Positions 32,020 to 40,704 of a stretch of DNA of 58,013 nt are shown here, in pieces. The notes under the pieces were generated by a model. It was not told the DNA's origin and searched no databases. It saw only the letters and a list, made by a program, of their open reading frames with translations. The number at the start of each line of letters is the position of its first letter. Positions within the stretch are counted from its first letter, which is position 1. A program made the translations under genes and the position numbers. The stretch is from Methyloglobulus sp. (GTDB lineage: Bacteria > Pseudomonadota > Gammaproteobacteria > Methylococcales > Methylomonadaceae), in the NCBI GenBank assembly GCA_013141505.1, contig JABFQX010000022.1, forward strand, positions 1 to 58,013, in the 5' to 3' direction.

Positions 32020-33864
32020 ATGCTTACCTTGATTTCAGGGGAACATCCTTTTGAGATAAAGGCGTTTTTGAAAACGCTGACCAAACGTCCAGGCATTTAC
32101 AAAATGCTCGATGTGCAGGGTGAAATTATTTATATCGGTAAGGCCAAAAACCTTAAAAACCGTGTTTCCAGTTATTTCAACAAACAAACCGTATCACCCA
32201 AGCAGCAAACAATGGTCGCCAAGATTGCGACTATTGAGGTCACGGTTACGCACACGGAAGGTGAGGCATTATTGCTGGAATGCCAACTCATCAAGCGTCA
32301 CAAGCCGCGCTATAACATCTGTTTGCGGGATGACAAGTCTTTCCCTTACATCTATTTGTCGACCCAACAAGACTACCCGCAAATAGCATTTCACCGGGGC
32401 GCGAAAAATAAACGTGGTCAATATTTTGGCCCATATCCCAGTGCAGGTGCGGTCAAAGAAAGTTTAAAGTCATTGCAGAAAATATTTCCGATTCGCCAGT
32501 GTGACGACACGGTCTTTAGTAATCGCACACGGCCTTGCTTGCAGTACCAAATAGAACGTTGCACCGCGCCCTGCGTCGGCTTCATTGACAAATCCGATTA
32601 TGCCCAGGATGTTGCCGGGACAGTCATGTTTCTAGAAGGGAAGGGCAGCTTGCTGATTGAAGAATTGATTACAAAAATGGAACAGGCGGCTGCGAAACTT
32701 GATTACGAACAAGCAGCAAACCATAGGGATAAGATTGCCAAATTACGCACCGTTCTTGAAAAGAGTTTTGTCAACGGCGAACGTGGTGATTTAGATATTA
32801 TTGCCTGTGCCAACAAAGCAAATATCGCCTGTATCCAAGTGTTTTTTATACGTAATGGTCAGCATTTGGGCAATAAGGTCTTCTTTCCTAAAATGAATGA
32901 GGAATATGATCCCAGTGCGGTTATTGATGCTTTTATTCCTCAATATTATCTGGACAAACCTGTCCCGCACGAGCTGATTGTAAGCCATGAGCCTGAAGAA
33001 GCGTCGCTGCTGGCAGAAGTCTTGGCAGATCAAGCTAAGCATTCGGTATCCATCTCATGCAAGGTCAGGGGCGAGCGTTCCAGATGGTTGCAAATGGCTC
33101 TGACCAATGCGGAAAATTCGCTGTTGAGCAAACTGGCTGATAAGCAAGGGCTGTATGGCCGATTTCTCAGTCTTCAGGAAGAATTGGGCTGCGCCCAAAC
33201 ACCTAAACGCCTGGAATGTTTTGATATTAGCCATACCCAAGGCAATCAAACTGTTGCATCCTGCGTGGTATTTGATCGGGACGGACCGGTCAAATCCGCG
33301 TATAGGCGTTTCAATATCGAAGGTATTACCGGCGGCGATGACTACGCAGCAATCTACCAAGCCGTTTCTAGACGCTATAAACGGCTTAACCAAGGTGAGC
33401 ACGAGGCACCAGACATTCTGTTCATTGATGGCGGCAAAGGTCAGGTACACCAGGCTCAGAAGGCACTGGCTGAATTAGCGATAAATGATGTTATGATAGT
33501 CGGCGTTTCCAAAGGGCCTGACAGGAAGCCCGGTATGGAGAAATTGATCCTGGTTGAGCAGGAACAACCGGTTGATGTTAGCCCAGGCGCTAGCGGGTTG
33601 TTGCTCATACAGCACATTCGTGATGAGGCGCATCGGTTTGCTATTACCGGACATAGACAACGTCGGGCGAAGGCGGCCAAACAGTCCGTATTGGAAGGCA
33701 TTTCAGGGCTAGGCGCTAAACGTAGGCAAATGTTATTGAAGCAATTTGGGGGGCTGCAAAGTATAGAGCAAGCGGGTGTCGATGCTCTTTGCAGTGTAGA
33801 TGGTATCAGCAGACAATTAGCGCAACGAATTTACGACAACTTCCATCACCACGATGATCATTGA
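32020..33864 (+). CDS. uvrC: Excinuclease ABC subunit C
   Basis: Dual-incision nuclease of nucleotide excision repair, 614 residues. It has the GIY-YIG domain (RPGIYKML ... YIGKAKNLKNRVSSYF, residues 24-55), a UVR motif (KLDYEQAANHRDKIAKLR near 228), the RNase H-like C-terminal nuclease (CFDISHTQG; DILFIDGGKGQ) and tandem helix-hairpin-helix motifs at the end. The exact start is uncertain because no strong ribosome binding site precedes 32020. It overlaps pgsA by 11 bases, the usual uvrC-pgsA pair. Confidence 0.95.
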   Translation: MLTLISGEHPFEIKAFLKTLTKRPGIYKMLDVQGEIIYIGKAKNLKNRVSSYFNKQTVSPKQQTMVAKIATIEVTVTHTEGEALLLECQLIKRHKPRYNICLRDDKSFPYIYLSTQQDYPQIAFHRGAKNKRGQYFGPYPSAGAVKESLKSLQKIFPIRQCDDTVFSNRTRPCLQYQIERCTAPCVGFIDKSDYAQDVAGTVMFLEGKGSLLIEELITKMEQAAAKLDYEQAANHRDKIAKLRTVLEKSFVNGERGDLDIIACANKANIACIQVFFIRNGQHLGNKVFFPKMNEEYDPSAVIDAFIPQYYLDKPVPHELIVSHEPEEASLLAEVLADQAKHSVSISCKVRGERSRWLQMALTNAENSLLSKLADKQGLYGRFLSLQEELGCAQTPKRLECFDISHTQGNQTVASCVVFDRDGPVKSAYRRFNIEGITGGDDYAAIYQAVSRRYKRLNQGEHEAPDILFIDGGKGQVHQAQKALAELAINDVMIVGVSKGPDRKPGMEKLILVEQEQPVDVSPGASGLLLIQHIRDEAHRFAITGHRQRRAKAAKQSVLEGISGLGAKRRQMLLKQFGGLQSIEQAGVDALCSVDGISRQLAQRIYDNFHHHDDH

Positions 33865-34417
33865 ATATAACTTACCAACCATTCTGACGCTGTTAAGGCT
33901 AGCGTTGATCCCTATATTAGCGGTTGTATTCTATTTGCCTTGGGCAAATTCCAATATCGCCTGCACGGCTATTTTTTTTATGGCGGGGATGACTGACTGG
34001 CTTGATGGATATCTCGCCAGAAAAATGCAATTGGAAACGCCTTTTGGTGCCTTTCTGGATCCTGTCGCTGATAAAGTCATGGTTGCTTTTGTCCTTGTTC
34101 TGATTGTGCAACAACAAGCAAGTGCTTATTTGGCCATACCTGCGGCCATTATTATTGGCAGGGAAATTACGATTGCCTCGCTCAGGGAGTGGATGGCGGA
34201 AATAGGCCAAACAGCCAAAGTAAAAGTCAGTCAGCTAGGTAAATTGAAAACGACGGCACAAATGTTGGCGATAGGCATGTTACTTTTCCGGGAAGATTTA
34301 TGGGGCATTCCCATTAACACGATTGGTTATATATTGCTGTATATTGCAGCCGCTTTGACCTTATGGTCAATGGTCAATTATTTGAGCGCGGCTTTAAAAG
34401 CCATGGCAGATAAATAG
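33854..34417 (+). CDS. pgsA: CDP-diacylglycerol--glycerol-3-phosphate 3-phosphatidyltransferase
   Basis: Membrane enzyme of 187 residues making phosphatidylglycerol phosphate. It carries the CDP-alcohol phosphatidyltransferase signature D-x2-D-G-x2-A-R-x8-G-x3-D-x3-D in full (DWLDGYLARKMQLETPFGAF then LDPVAD, about residues 47-72). Several TM helices surround it. It is translationally coupled to uvrC by overlap. Confidence 0.96.
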   Translation: MIIEYNLPTILTLLRLALIPILAVVFYLPWANSNIACTAIFFMAGMTDWLDGYLARKMQLETPFGAFLDPVADKVMVAFVLVLIVQQQASAYLAIPAAIIIGREITIASLREWMAEIGQTAKVKVSQLGKLKTTAQMLAIGMLLFREDLWGIPINTIGYILLYIAAALTLWSMVNYLSAALKAMADK

Positions 34418-34500
34418 CCAATTACCCTTCTATAAATATTTCCGCACGATTATTCTGGTTTTTTAATGAGCGGTTTTTTAAATAGACTAACAGCACACAG

Positions 34501-35124
34501 ATGACAGCTGTGAACAAAAACATGGAACAAAAAAAAGAAGAAGATACTCCGGTTAACACGGAAGCAAAGGATGATATATTGCTTGCGGCGCTTAAATTAT
34601 TTTCCCAAAAAGGCTTTTTTAATACTTCGCTGACCGAAATTGCTCACGCCTCGGGTTTAAAAAACACCAGTGCCGTTTACCTGCATTTTAAAAATAAACA
34701 GGCCATTGCCAGCCAGTTATACACCAATATTCTGGATAGCTTAAACATATCAATTGATGATATCCGCCGTAAAAATCAAAAATCATCGGCACAGTTAAGA
34801 GGGATAGTCGATTTATTATTCCAGTTAACTGATGATGCACCGGACATTATGCGATTTCTGCTGGTTTTAAAGCTCGATGAGTTTATACCGGAGGCAATGT
34901 CTTTGCAGCAATCTCCGCCTTTTGTCAAAGTACACAAAATTTTTCAATCCGGCATAAAAGCTGGGGAAATCCGCAATATTGACTCGATGCTGGCAAACGC
35001 CTATTTTTTTGGCGTTATCAATAACACCTTGCGCTTGGTTTTATTAGGTACGCTCGATAAAGCGGCGGATACCTACCAGTCCCAGGCATGGCTTGCGGCA
35101 TGGAATATGATTGTCAAGAAATAG
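34501..35124 (+). CDS. TetR/AcrR family transcriptional regulator
   Basis: Repressor-type protein of 207 residues. The N-terminal HTH is clear (ILLAALKLFSQKGFFNTSLTEIAHASGLKNTSAVYLHFKNKQAIASQLY, about residues 24-72); the C-terminal ligand domain is generic. A second possible start is ATG 34522. Neighbours (pgsA upstream, queA convergent) give no target; an effector pump or lipid gene elsewhere is only a guess. Confidence 0.85.
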   Translation: MTAVNKNMEQKKEEDTPVNTEAKDDILLAALKLFSQKGFFNTSLTEIAHASGLKNTSAVYLHFKNKQAIASQLYTNILDSLNISIDDIRRKNQKSSAQLRGIVDLLFQLTDDAPDIMRFLLVLKLDEFIPEAMSLQQSPPFVKVHKIFQSGIKAGEIRNIDSMLANAYFFGVINNTLRLVLLGTLDKAADTYQSQAWLAAWNMIVKK

Positions 35125-35143
35125 GTTTGGCAAAACAAAACAA

Positions 35144-36166
35144 TTAAGCACTCAAAAACATGGCATCGCCATAGCTGAAAAAGCGGTAGGACTTGTCAAT
35201 GGCATGTTGATAGGCACTCATCACCGGTTGGTATCCAGCGAAAGCCGCAACCAGCATCAACAAAGTCGATTCGGGCAGATGAAAATTGGTCAACAAGGCA
35301 TCCACTGATTTGAATGTATAACCCGGTGTAATAAATAAATCAGTATCGCCAAATCCTGGTTCAAGTTGCCCTGATTTGGAGGCGGACTCCAACGCCCTGA
35401 CGGCTGTCGTACCGATAGCAATCACCCTTCCGCCGTTAATTCTGGCCTGATTAACTGCAAAAACTGTTTCTGAAGGCACGCTAAAATATTCTTTGTGCAT
35501 GATGTGTTGGCTAAGGTCTTCGACTCTCACCGGTTGAAACGTACCGCTACCGACATGCAATGTCACAAAAGCGCTTGCTACGTTTTTAGCTTTGAGTTGC
35601 TCCAGCATCGCTAGATCAAAATGCAGACTGGCAGTCGGTGCCGCTACCGCACCCGCATGTTTGGCAAATACACTTTGGTAGCGAGTGATATCGGCTTCCT
35701 CATCGGCACGGTCAATATAAGGCGGTAGCGGTATGTGACCGATTTGTGCCAAAATTGCCGAGATAGGATGCTCGCCTTTGAACTTAAGGTTGAATAAATC
35801 ATTCACTCTGCCTTCCACTTCACAGGCATAATCGCTTTCTAAAGCAATCAAAGCGCCCGCTTTAGGTGTCTTACTAGCTTTGACATGAGCGATGGCATGA
35901 TGGTCATCCAAAATACGTTCTATCAGGATTTCGACTTTGCCACCGGTTGATTTAGTGCCAAATAATCGGGCAGGAATGACTTTGGTGTCATTGAAAACCA
36001 GCAGATCGCCCGGATTGATTAAATCGATCAAATCGGTAAATTGCCTGTCCGTTATCTGGCTCGTCACTTTATTCAGGCACAATAACTTGCTTGCGCGCCG
36101 CTCTGGCAAAGGCTTTTGAGCAATCAAAGCCTCTGGAAGTTGATAATTAAAATCGATTTTATTCAT
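35144..36166 (-). CDS. queA: S-adenosylmethionine:tRNA ribosyltransferase-isomerase QueA
   Basis: Queuosine biosynthesis enzyme of 340 residues that converts 7-aminomethyl-7-deazaguanine in tRNA to epoxyqueuosine. It has MNKIDFNYQLPEALIAQKPLPERRASKLL at the N-terminus, FNDTKVIPARLFG, APTASLHF, LHVGSGTFQPVR and TNFHLPESTLLMLVAAFAG near the end. The frame extends upstream to 36232, but the family N-terminus defines ATG 36166. The upstream neighbour is the divergent tRNA-Leu gene. Confidence 0.96.
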   Translation of the reverse strand: MNKIDFNYQLPEALIAQKPLPERRASKLLCLNKVTSQITDRQFTDLIDLINPGDLLVFNDTKVIPARLFGTKSTGGKVEILIERILDDHHAIAHVKASKTPKAGALIALESDYACEVEGRVNDLFNLKFKGEHPISAILAQIGHIPLPPYIDRADEEADITRYQSVFAKHAGAVAAPTASLHFDLAMLEQLKAKNVASAFVTLHVGSGTFQPVRVEDLSQHIMHKEYFSVPSETVFAVNQARINGGRVIAIGTTAVRALESASKSGQLEPGFGDTDLFITPGYTFKSVDALLTNFHLPESTLLMLVAAFAGYQPVMSAYQHAIDKSYRFFSYGDAMFLSA

Positions 36167-36256
36167 GGGGCGCGATAGTATCAGGTTGAACCTAGCAAAG
36201 TCACCTAAAATTGGGCTAGCATTTTTAAGCAACTGTCCTTATACTATGCGCTCTTT

Positions 36257-36343
36257 GCCGGGGTGGCGGAACTGGTAGACGCGCCGGATTCAAAATCCGG
36301 TGGTGGTGACACCGTGCCGGTTCGATTCCGGCCCTCGGTACCA
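36257..36343 (+). tRNA. tRNA-Leu(CAA)
   Basis: Class II tRNA of 87 bases including an encoded CCA. Acceptor stem GCCGGGG/CCTCGGT with two G-U pairs; D-arm GCGGAACTGGTAGACGC; anticodon arm CCGGATTCAAAATCCGG gives anticodon CAA (decodes UUG); long variable arm (TGGTGGTGACACCG region); T-arm GCCGGTTCGATTCCGGC. The T-loop TTCGATT is canonical. Confidence 0.95.
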
Positions 36344-36352
36344 AGTAAAAAC

Positions 36353-36387
36353 AAGGACTTAGAATTTATTCTTAGTCCTTTTTTTAT
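36353..36387 (+). terminator. Intrinsic terminator of tRNA-Leu
   Basis: A 12-bp hairpin with one mismatch (36353-36364 with 36369-36380, TTTA loop) followed by a run of T, beginning 10 bases after the tRNA CCA end. Its A-rich 5' side could make it work in both directions. Confidence 0.85.
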
Positions 36388-36496
36388 GCCTGGAAGTTTT
36401 TCTACATCCTGATCAAAACATCACTCAGTGAGATTTCACAAGGCGATTTCAAATTTCTCAATTAACGGATAAAATTTGGCTGGGCAAATATTCCAA

Positions 36497-36979
36497 TCAA
36501 TGTCCAGAATGTTGATTTCCGGGCGCTTTCATCACATCTTTTCTCCGCAAAATAAAGCGGTCGGCACCATCAGAAGTAATCCGGTTGCCATCTTCATCCA
36601 GCTTAATCAACATGTCGTCATCAATTAAATATTCTTGGGTTGTAGTAGAGCCTTTGCGCGGCGTCAACACAAGTTTATCCCCAGTTTCAGTTAAAGTGAA
36701 CTTGCCCTTTTCCACAAACTCTCTATCTGACTTACCTACGTAAATGGTGATTAATACATAGTTGTTGTTTTGATTTAAAGCGAGCGTTGTCCTAATGCCC
36801 TGACAATCAGCACAAGGAAAAAAACCGAGATAAAGACCCGACAAATTAAGGCTTTTTCGGATAGGCTGAGCGTCTGTATTGCCAGCCGTTTCGGCAAAAA
36901 CTGGGTTACAGCTTAGACAAACGAAGGCCACTAGTAAAAAAGCCAGAAAAGATTTAGTTTTTTGCTTAAATGTTAGCAT
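36497..36979 (-). CDS. NlpE-like copper-homeostasis/envelope-stress protein
   Basis: Exported protein of 160 residues matching the NlpE N-terminal domain: a strand-rich core opening with LSGLYLGFFPCADCQGIRTTL, which contains the family CxxC motif. The signal peptide (about residues 10-30) has a lipobox-like CLSC before a second possible cleavage site (FAE), so lipoprotein versus soluble periplasmic form is uncertain. The C-terminal half is beta-rich (KFTLTETGDKLVLTPRKGS). No copper genes are adjacent, so function rests on domain similarity. Confidence 0.8.
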   Translation of the reverse strand: MLTFKQKTKSFLAFLLVAFVCLSCNPVFAETAGNTDAQPIRKSLNLSGLYLGFFPCADCQGIRTTLALNQNNNYVLITIYVGKSDREFVEKGKFTLTETGDKLVLTPRKGSTTTQEYLIDDDMLIKLDEDGNRITSDGADRFILRRKDVMKAPGNQHSGH

Positions 36980-37194
36980 GCTGATTCCTCAAAAAAACGA
37001 CGATTATAGTTCTATAAAATGGGCGATCCGATCCGCCCGTATACTCACCCGTATCCATACTGCTTCCACAATCAAGCCAATCTGTTTCGCCGTATCAAGT
37101 TGGCGTTGGTATAGTAGGTATAGAAAAAGACCGTGAACGGCTGATATTAACGACTTTGTTCGCATTCGTCGAGTGTATGGTTTAATTAAACAAA

Positions 37195-37600
37195 ACCTCT
37201 TCTATTAGAGGTCAACATGAATACTCAAACAAAAACTTCAGCAGTCCAAGAGTTTCACTTGATTTTAAACAGCAGGCTACAGAATTAGTAAACAAAATGG
37301 CTTTATCCATCAGCAAGGGATGGGGGTAGCCTAGGTACTTCATTAAGCGAGATAACACTTGCCTGCTCCAGGCTCTCAGGTCAATACGGTGCGTTCCAAA
37401 TGACTCCTTACCCAAGGGCAAAAGAGGCGCACAAAATCAGTGCCCGGATTACTCTATCATTCGGATCGAGGTTGCCAATATGCTAACCAGTAATACCAAA
37501 GACCTGTCAATCAAGAAGATAGCGCATAGCACTTGTGCCCCAGAGGGTATGAGCCAAAAGGTAGTCGCCTGAATTTAATTCCCGACAGAATAGCTTTCCT
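37195..37600 (+). pseudogene. Degenerate IS3-family insertion sequence
   Basis: Starting at ATG 37217 the forward strand encodes an OrfA-like piece (DFKQQATELVNK, then after a frameshift SLGTSLSEITL). After further decay an OrfB fragment GLLYHSDRGCQYAN (about 37448-37489) matches the DDE-domain HSDRGxQYxS motif of IS3 transposases. Stops and frameshifts interrupt everything and the middle of OrfB is missing. A perfect 6-bp hairpin (37195-37212, ACCTCT/AGAGGT) precedes the first ATG and would hide its ribosome binding site. The flanking 36980-37194 and 37601-37695 hold nothing else recognisable. Confidence 0.65.
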
Positions 37601-37695
37601 TAGCCTTAAGCATGAATAACTGAATTACCAAAAGTTCAGGGCTAAAGTGTTAGTTAAACTGAGTATTATTGTGTTGATGTAACAAAACTCACCGA

Positions 37696-38424
37696 TTACC
37701 GCGCTGATACAGTCGTTGGACTGTCGGTTACATGGGGAAACAATGGGTTGATTGTTGGACGGTGAGGTAAATCCAAAACCACACCTATTTCCTCGCATGA
37801 CATCCTGTTTTCAGGATGCTTATAAATAGTTTCCGCCAAATTGGTGATTGCAAGCCAGTTACTTTGATCGTGAACAAATCGATAAGCCGCGAGAAACAAA
37901 TCAGTTAATTTTCTGTTACGGGCGTTTTTGTCACGCGGAATCAAACACTGAATGTATTCATTGATCAGTTGCAAATCATAGCGTTCGCCATAGAAACTAA
38001 TGGCTCCTAGATAAACCAGGTTAGGGTTGAAAACTTCACCATCGCGTGTAGCAATGTATTTGGCTTCAGCCAAGGGCGCTGTAAAGACGTTGATAATATC
38101 CGCTTCAAACGCATCTTGATAAGCTGCCTTTTGTGCAGGTGAAAAGTCTTGTGTTGCATTTTCAAATGATACAGGCAGGTTTTCGATTAGCCTACCACCA
38201 ACCAGTTTTACGCAATGTATCATTGGTTTATGGCTGGTTTTACTGGTATATCTTGCGTTTTGCATCGGTAGCAAACTGAGTTGAAAATGTACGGCTGGCA
38301 ATTGTCTTTCTTTATTGCCCAGATAGATTGCCGCCGCATAGCCGGCCTGGTGATAAACGTTTCGCCTACCAAGCACGACAGGGTTGCTTGACGGTAAATG
38401 GGTAATCGTCTCTCTTGGATTCAT
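37696..38424 (-). CDS. Hypothetical protein behind an attenuator-like leader
   Basis: Protein of 242 residues that I do not recognise. It has no signal peptide and no TM helix; it is mixed alpha/beta with a mid-region DFSPAQKAAYQDAFEADIINVF and a conserved-looking N-terminus (LPSSNPVVLGRRNVYHQAGYAAAIYLGNKERQLPAVHFQLSL). The frame is open to 38526, but the extra codons lie in a terminator-like leader hairpin, and ATG 38424 has GAGG 8 bases upstream, so I choose 38424. The style resembles accessory or plasmid/ICE-borne proteins, and the flanks are an IS remnant and repeats. Confidence 0.6.
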   Translation of the reverse strand: MNPRETITHLPSSNPVVLGRRNVYHQAGYAAAIYLGNKERQLPAVHFQLSLLPMQNARYTSKTSHKPMIHCVKLVGGRLIENLPVSFENATQDFSPAQKAAYQDAFEADIINVFTAPLAEAKYIATRDGEVFNPNLVYLGAISFYGERYDLQLINEYIQCLIPRDKNARNRKLTDLFLAAYRFVHDQSNWLAITNLAETIYKHPENRMSCEEIGVVLDLPHRPTINPLFPHVTDSPTTVSAR

Positions 38425-38440
38425 AGCGTAGACCTCGAGT

Positions 38441-38511
38441 AAAAAAAGATGCGGGCGACAGGAACATGCGTGTACATGTGCCTCACCAGCCCGCATCAGA
38501 GAGGGGGATGC
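38441..38511 (-). promoter_or_regulatory. Leader with intrinsic terminator and possible antiterminator
   Basis: On the minus strand a 9-bp perfect stem (GATGCGGGC ... GCCCGCATC, arms at 38489-38497 and 38448-38456) encloses a smaller ACATG/CATGT hairpin and is followed at once by seven T (38441-38447). The ribosome binding site and ATG of the 242-residue gene come next. Upstream, GCATC (38507-38511) can pair with the GATGC that starts the terminator stem, giving a mutually exclusive hairpin. The layout is that of a transcription attenuator; the ligand or protein is unknown. Confidence 0.6.
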
Positions 38512-38817
38512 AACTTGTTCACGCATAAAGCGCGTAAAGCAAGTTGAAACTGAACTGCCAGCTTAGGTTCAGCAATAAATTTGGTGCTGTAAAAGCCAAA
38601 ACTAAGACACAATAAATAAAGCACTTTCTATGCCATAAAGTTTATTGATTTGAGGGGTTTAGCTTGGTCTATTTTGCTGAAGACATCAGTGTTATTATTC
38701 ATGTAACACAATGATAAGTTTATGAAAAAAATGTAATTTTCTAAAATGTGTAGTTATTCATTAAATCCATAAGTATTAAGTTTTGAAGGTATAAAACATT
38801 GGAAAATAAAAAAGTGT

Positions 38818-38925
38818 GTGATATGACCCACTTTTCATTGCTTCAACGACCTGCTGAAACTCGCGTATGGCGCGGGTTTCAGAAAAAACTGGGTGATATG
38901 ACGCAGTAGGTGGGTCATATCACCC
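38818..38925. repeat. Triplicated GTGATATGAC motif with hairpin
   Basis: GTGATATGAC occurs at 38818-38827, 38893-38902 and inverted at 38914-38923. The last two form a perfect 12-bp inverted repeat (GGGTGATATGAC / GTCATATCACCC, 11-base spacer). Between the first and second copies lies a 12-bp hairpin (38854-38865 with 38871-38882, one G-T pair) followed by AAAAAA. The block sits in a 627-base gap between divergent genes. It could be a set of operator sites; the remainder of 38526-39051 is AT-rich with no gene. Confidence 0.6.
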
Positions 38926-39051
38926 GGTTTTTTCCAAGGTTTTCTACAAATAAAAATTAAAGCAGTTAAAACCACCCATTCCATTCATCAGATATTCAGC
39001 AAACAACCTGTAGATTAGCTGTAGTCGGAAATTTTAGAATGGAGTCTGGTC

Positions 39052-40428
39052 GTGAGAAATATACAAAAATATGCATTGCTTGGTGTGATGACTTTAGTTG
39101 TCGGATGTGCCGAAGAGATCTTGATACGTAAACCCGTAACCTCAAGGGGGAAAGTTGGCAACCCCTATGTAAAATATATCTCGCCTGAACCTTATTGGCA
39201 TTACAACTTCTATCCTGAACCGCGCTGGGAGTATACCTACGCCCTGTACAGCTTCCCGTATAACGTCGGTTTTGCCGATTTTAACTGTGCAGAAATAGAC
39301 CGACCTTACTGGCATGGCCGGCATCATGATCACAAACACAGACATCATGATGAAGGCCACAAAAAAACCAATGACCGCAAGCCTCATCATGAGGGAGCTC
39401 CTGGAAGCCCCCAACCTATCAAGCCGGTAATTAAAAACGGCACGGTTACTCCGTTGCCAAAACAGGTTCTTGAGCCCAGTAAAGTGCCGCCTATAAAGCT
39501 CCCTCCTTTAGTGGCAACGGCAACGCAGCCAACGGTGGTCAAACCCATTCCGGTCAGGCCGGAACCACCACAGATTGTCAGACCGGAACATGTCCATAAC
39601 AAACCAGGGGGGGTGAATTCAACCCAGGATCACATCCAAGCCCATGAACACCAAAAGCCAGTTCAGACACCGGATGATCTTGAAAAGCCGCCAGTATCAC
39701 CCCCGTCAAAGCCTGATGATGAAATCCCTGTAAGCAATACTGACCATGCCATTCAACATCGGCCTCTATTTGAACAACCTAATCATAACGAGCAAACCGC
39801 CGCGACAGATTTCAACAAACACTCCAAAGATCATCACAATACCATTCACGAACAGCCAAAAATAATTAAAGGGCAACACACTGAGGAAATTGTTGTCATT
39901 GAAAAAATACATTCTGCCCCCCAGCAAACGCAAATAATTGTAAAAACATCACCGATGCCGGTGCATGAGGAAAAAGCGGCGCTTGATTTGCCAGCGCAGC
40001 CAAAAGAAAATGGCATAACCGAACCTTCAGCTAAAGACCGTCACCGGGAAATTGAAGCAATACCAAGGCACGAGAAGGTCATGCCAGTAGAGGTAGAAGC
40101 GTATCCTCAGCATCCAGAAAAACGGGTTCTTGAACCGCCGCCTGTACAAATGCATCAGCCAAAAATAGACGCTCCGTCAATCTCAGAGAGATCACAGGAA
40201 GTAGTGCGCCCGACCGCACATGAAGCAAAAATTGTCGCCGAGCCGCCCATACGTTCCCCCACTCCGGCGTACCAGCCAGTTGTCGAGCCGCCGCCGGTTC
40301 ATGACAGGCCGCCCGTAGTGGAGATGCGGCCTCAACGTGCCGATAAAGTGATTGCGGAACCTGTGTCGTCGGTGCCACTGCATCATCCACCGGCAGAGCC
40401 GCCAGCACATGAAAAAAAAGCCAAATGA
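39052..40428 (+). CDS. His/Pro-rich lipoprotein of unknown function
   Basis: Protein of 458 residues starting at GTG 39052 (GGAG upstream). The signal has lipobox VVGC with Cys19. The mature N-terminus is Tyr/Trp/Pro-rich (about residues 40-88), then a His cluster (about 89-115, HGRHHDHKHRHHDEGH) that looks metal-binding. The rest (to 458) is a low-complexity region with recurring PPxxxxP and H-containing elements, predicted to be disordered and extended, ending in a HHPPAEPPAHEKKAK tail. It may span the periplasm or bind metal or peptidoglycan; no family is recognised. Confidence 0.75.
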   Translation: MRNIQKYALLGVMTLVVGCAEEILIRKPVTSRGKVGNPYVKYISPEPYWHYNFYPEPRWEYTYALYSFPYNVGFADFNCAEIDRPYWHGRHHDHKHRHHDEGHKKTNDRKPHHEGAPGSPQPIKPVIKNGTVTPLPKQVLEPSKVPPIKLPPLVATATQPTVVKPIPVRPEPPQIVRPEHVHNKPGGVNSTQDHIQAHEHQKPVQTPDDLEKPPVSPPSKPDDEIPVSNTDHAIQHRPLFEQPNHNEQTAATDFNKHSKDHHNTIHEQPKIIKGQHTEEIVVIEKIHSAPQQTQIIVKTSPMPVHEEKAALDLPAQPKENGITEPSAKDRHREIEAIPRHEKVMPVEVEAYPQHPEKRVLEPPPVQMHQPKIDAPSISERSQEVVRPTAHEAKIVAEPPIRSPTPAYQPVVEPPPVHDRPPVVEMRPQRADKVIAEPVSSVPLHHPPAEPPAHEKKAK

Positions 40429-40704
40429 GGTGAAATGTGCAGGGCGGTGAATTGTTGTTCGTATCCTAAGGATAAAACTGCCTGTGTTTCAGATATTTTT
40501 GTACTAGCTCAATTCCGATTTGGTGGATACCTGGTTTTTAGGATACCTGTCAGGTTGGGTTTAATTTAGGTTATTTCCGTACTTTCTCAGTAGAGACATT
40601 GCTTGCCGTTGATTGTTTAAGCTGATTGTTTATTGGGATTGGCTTGAACCCGGCCCTGCCTTACTTTTTAGTGCCGTAATTGACGATACCCAAATATCGA
40701 GAGC

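Noticed and set aside
38425-38526. Longer N-terminus for the 242-residue hypothetical protein
   Set aside because: The extra codons are entirely inside the terminator/antiterminator leader, and a good ribosome binding site precedes the later ATG.
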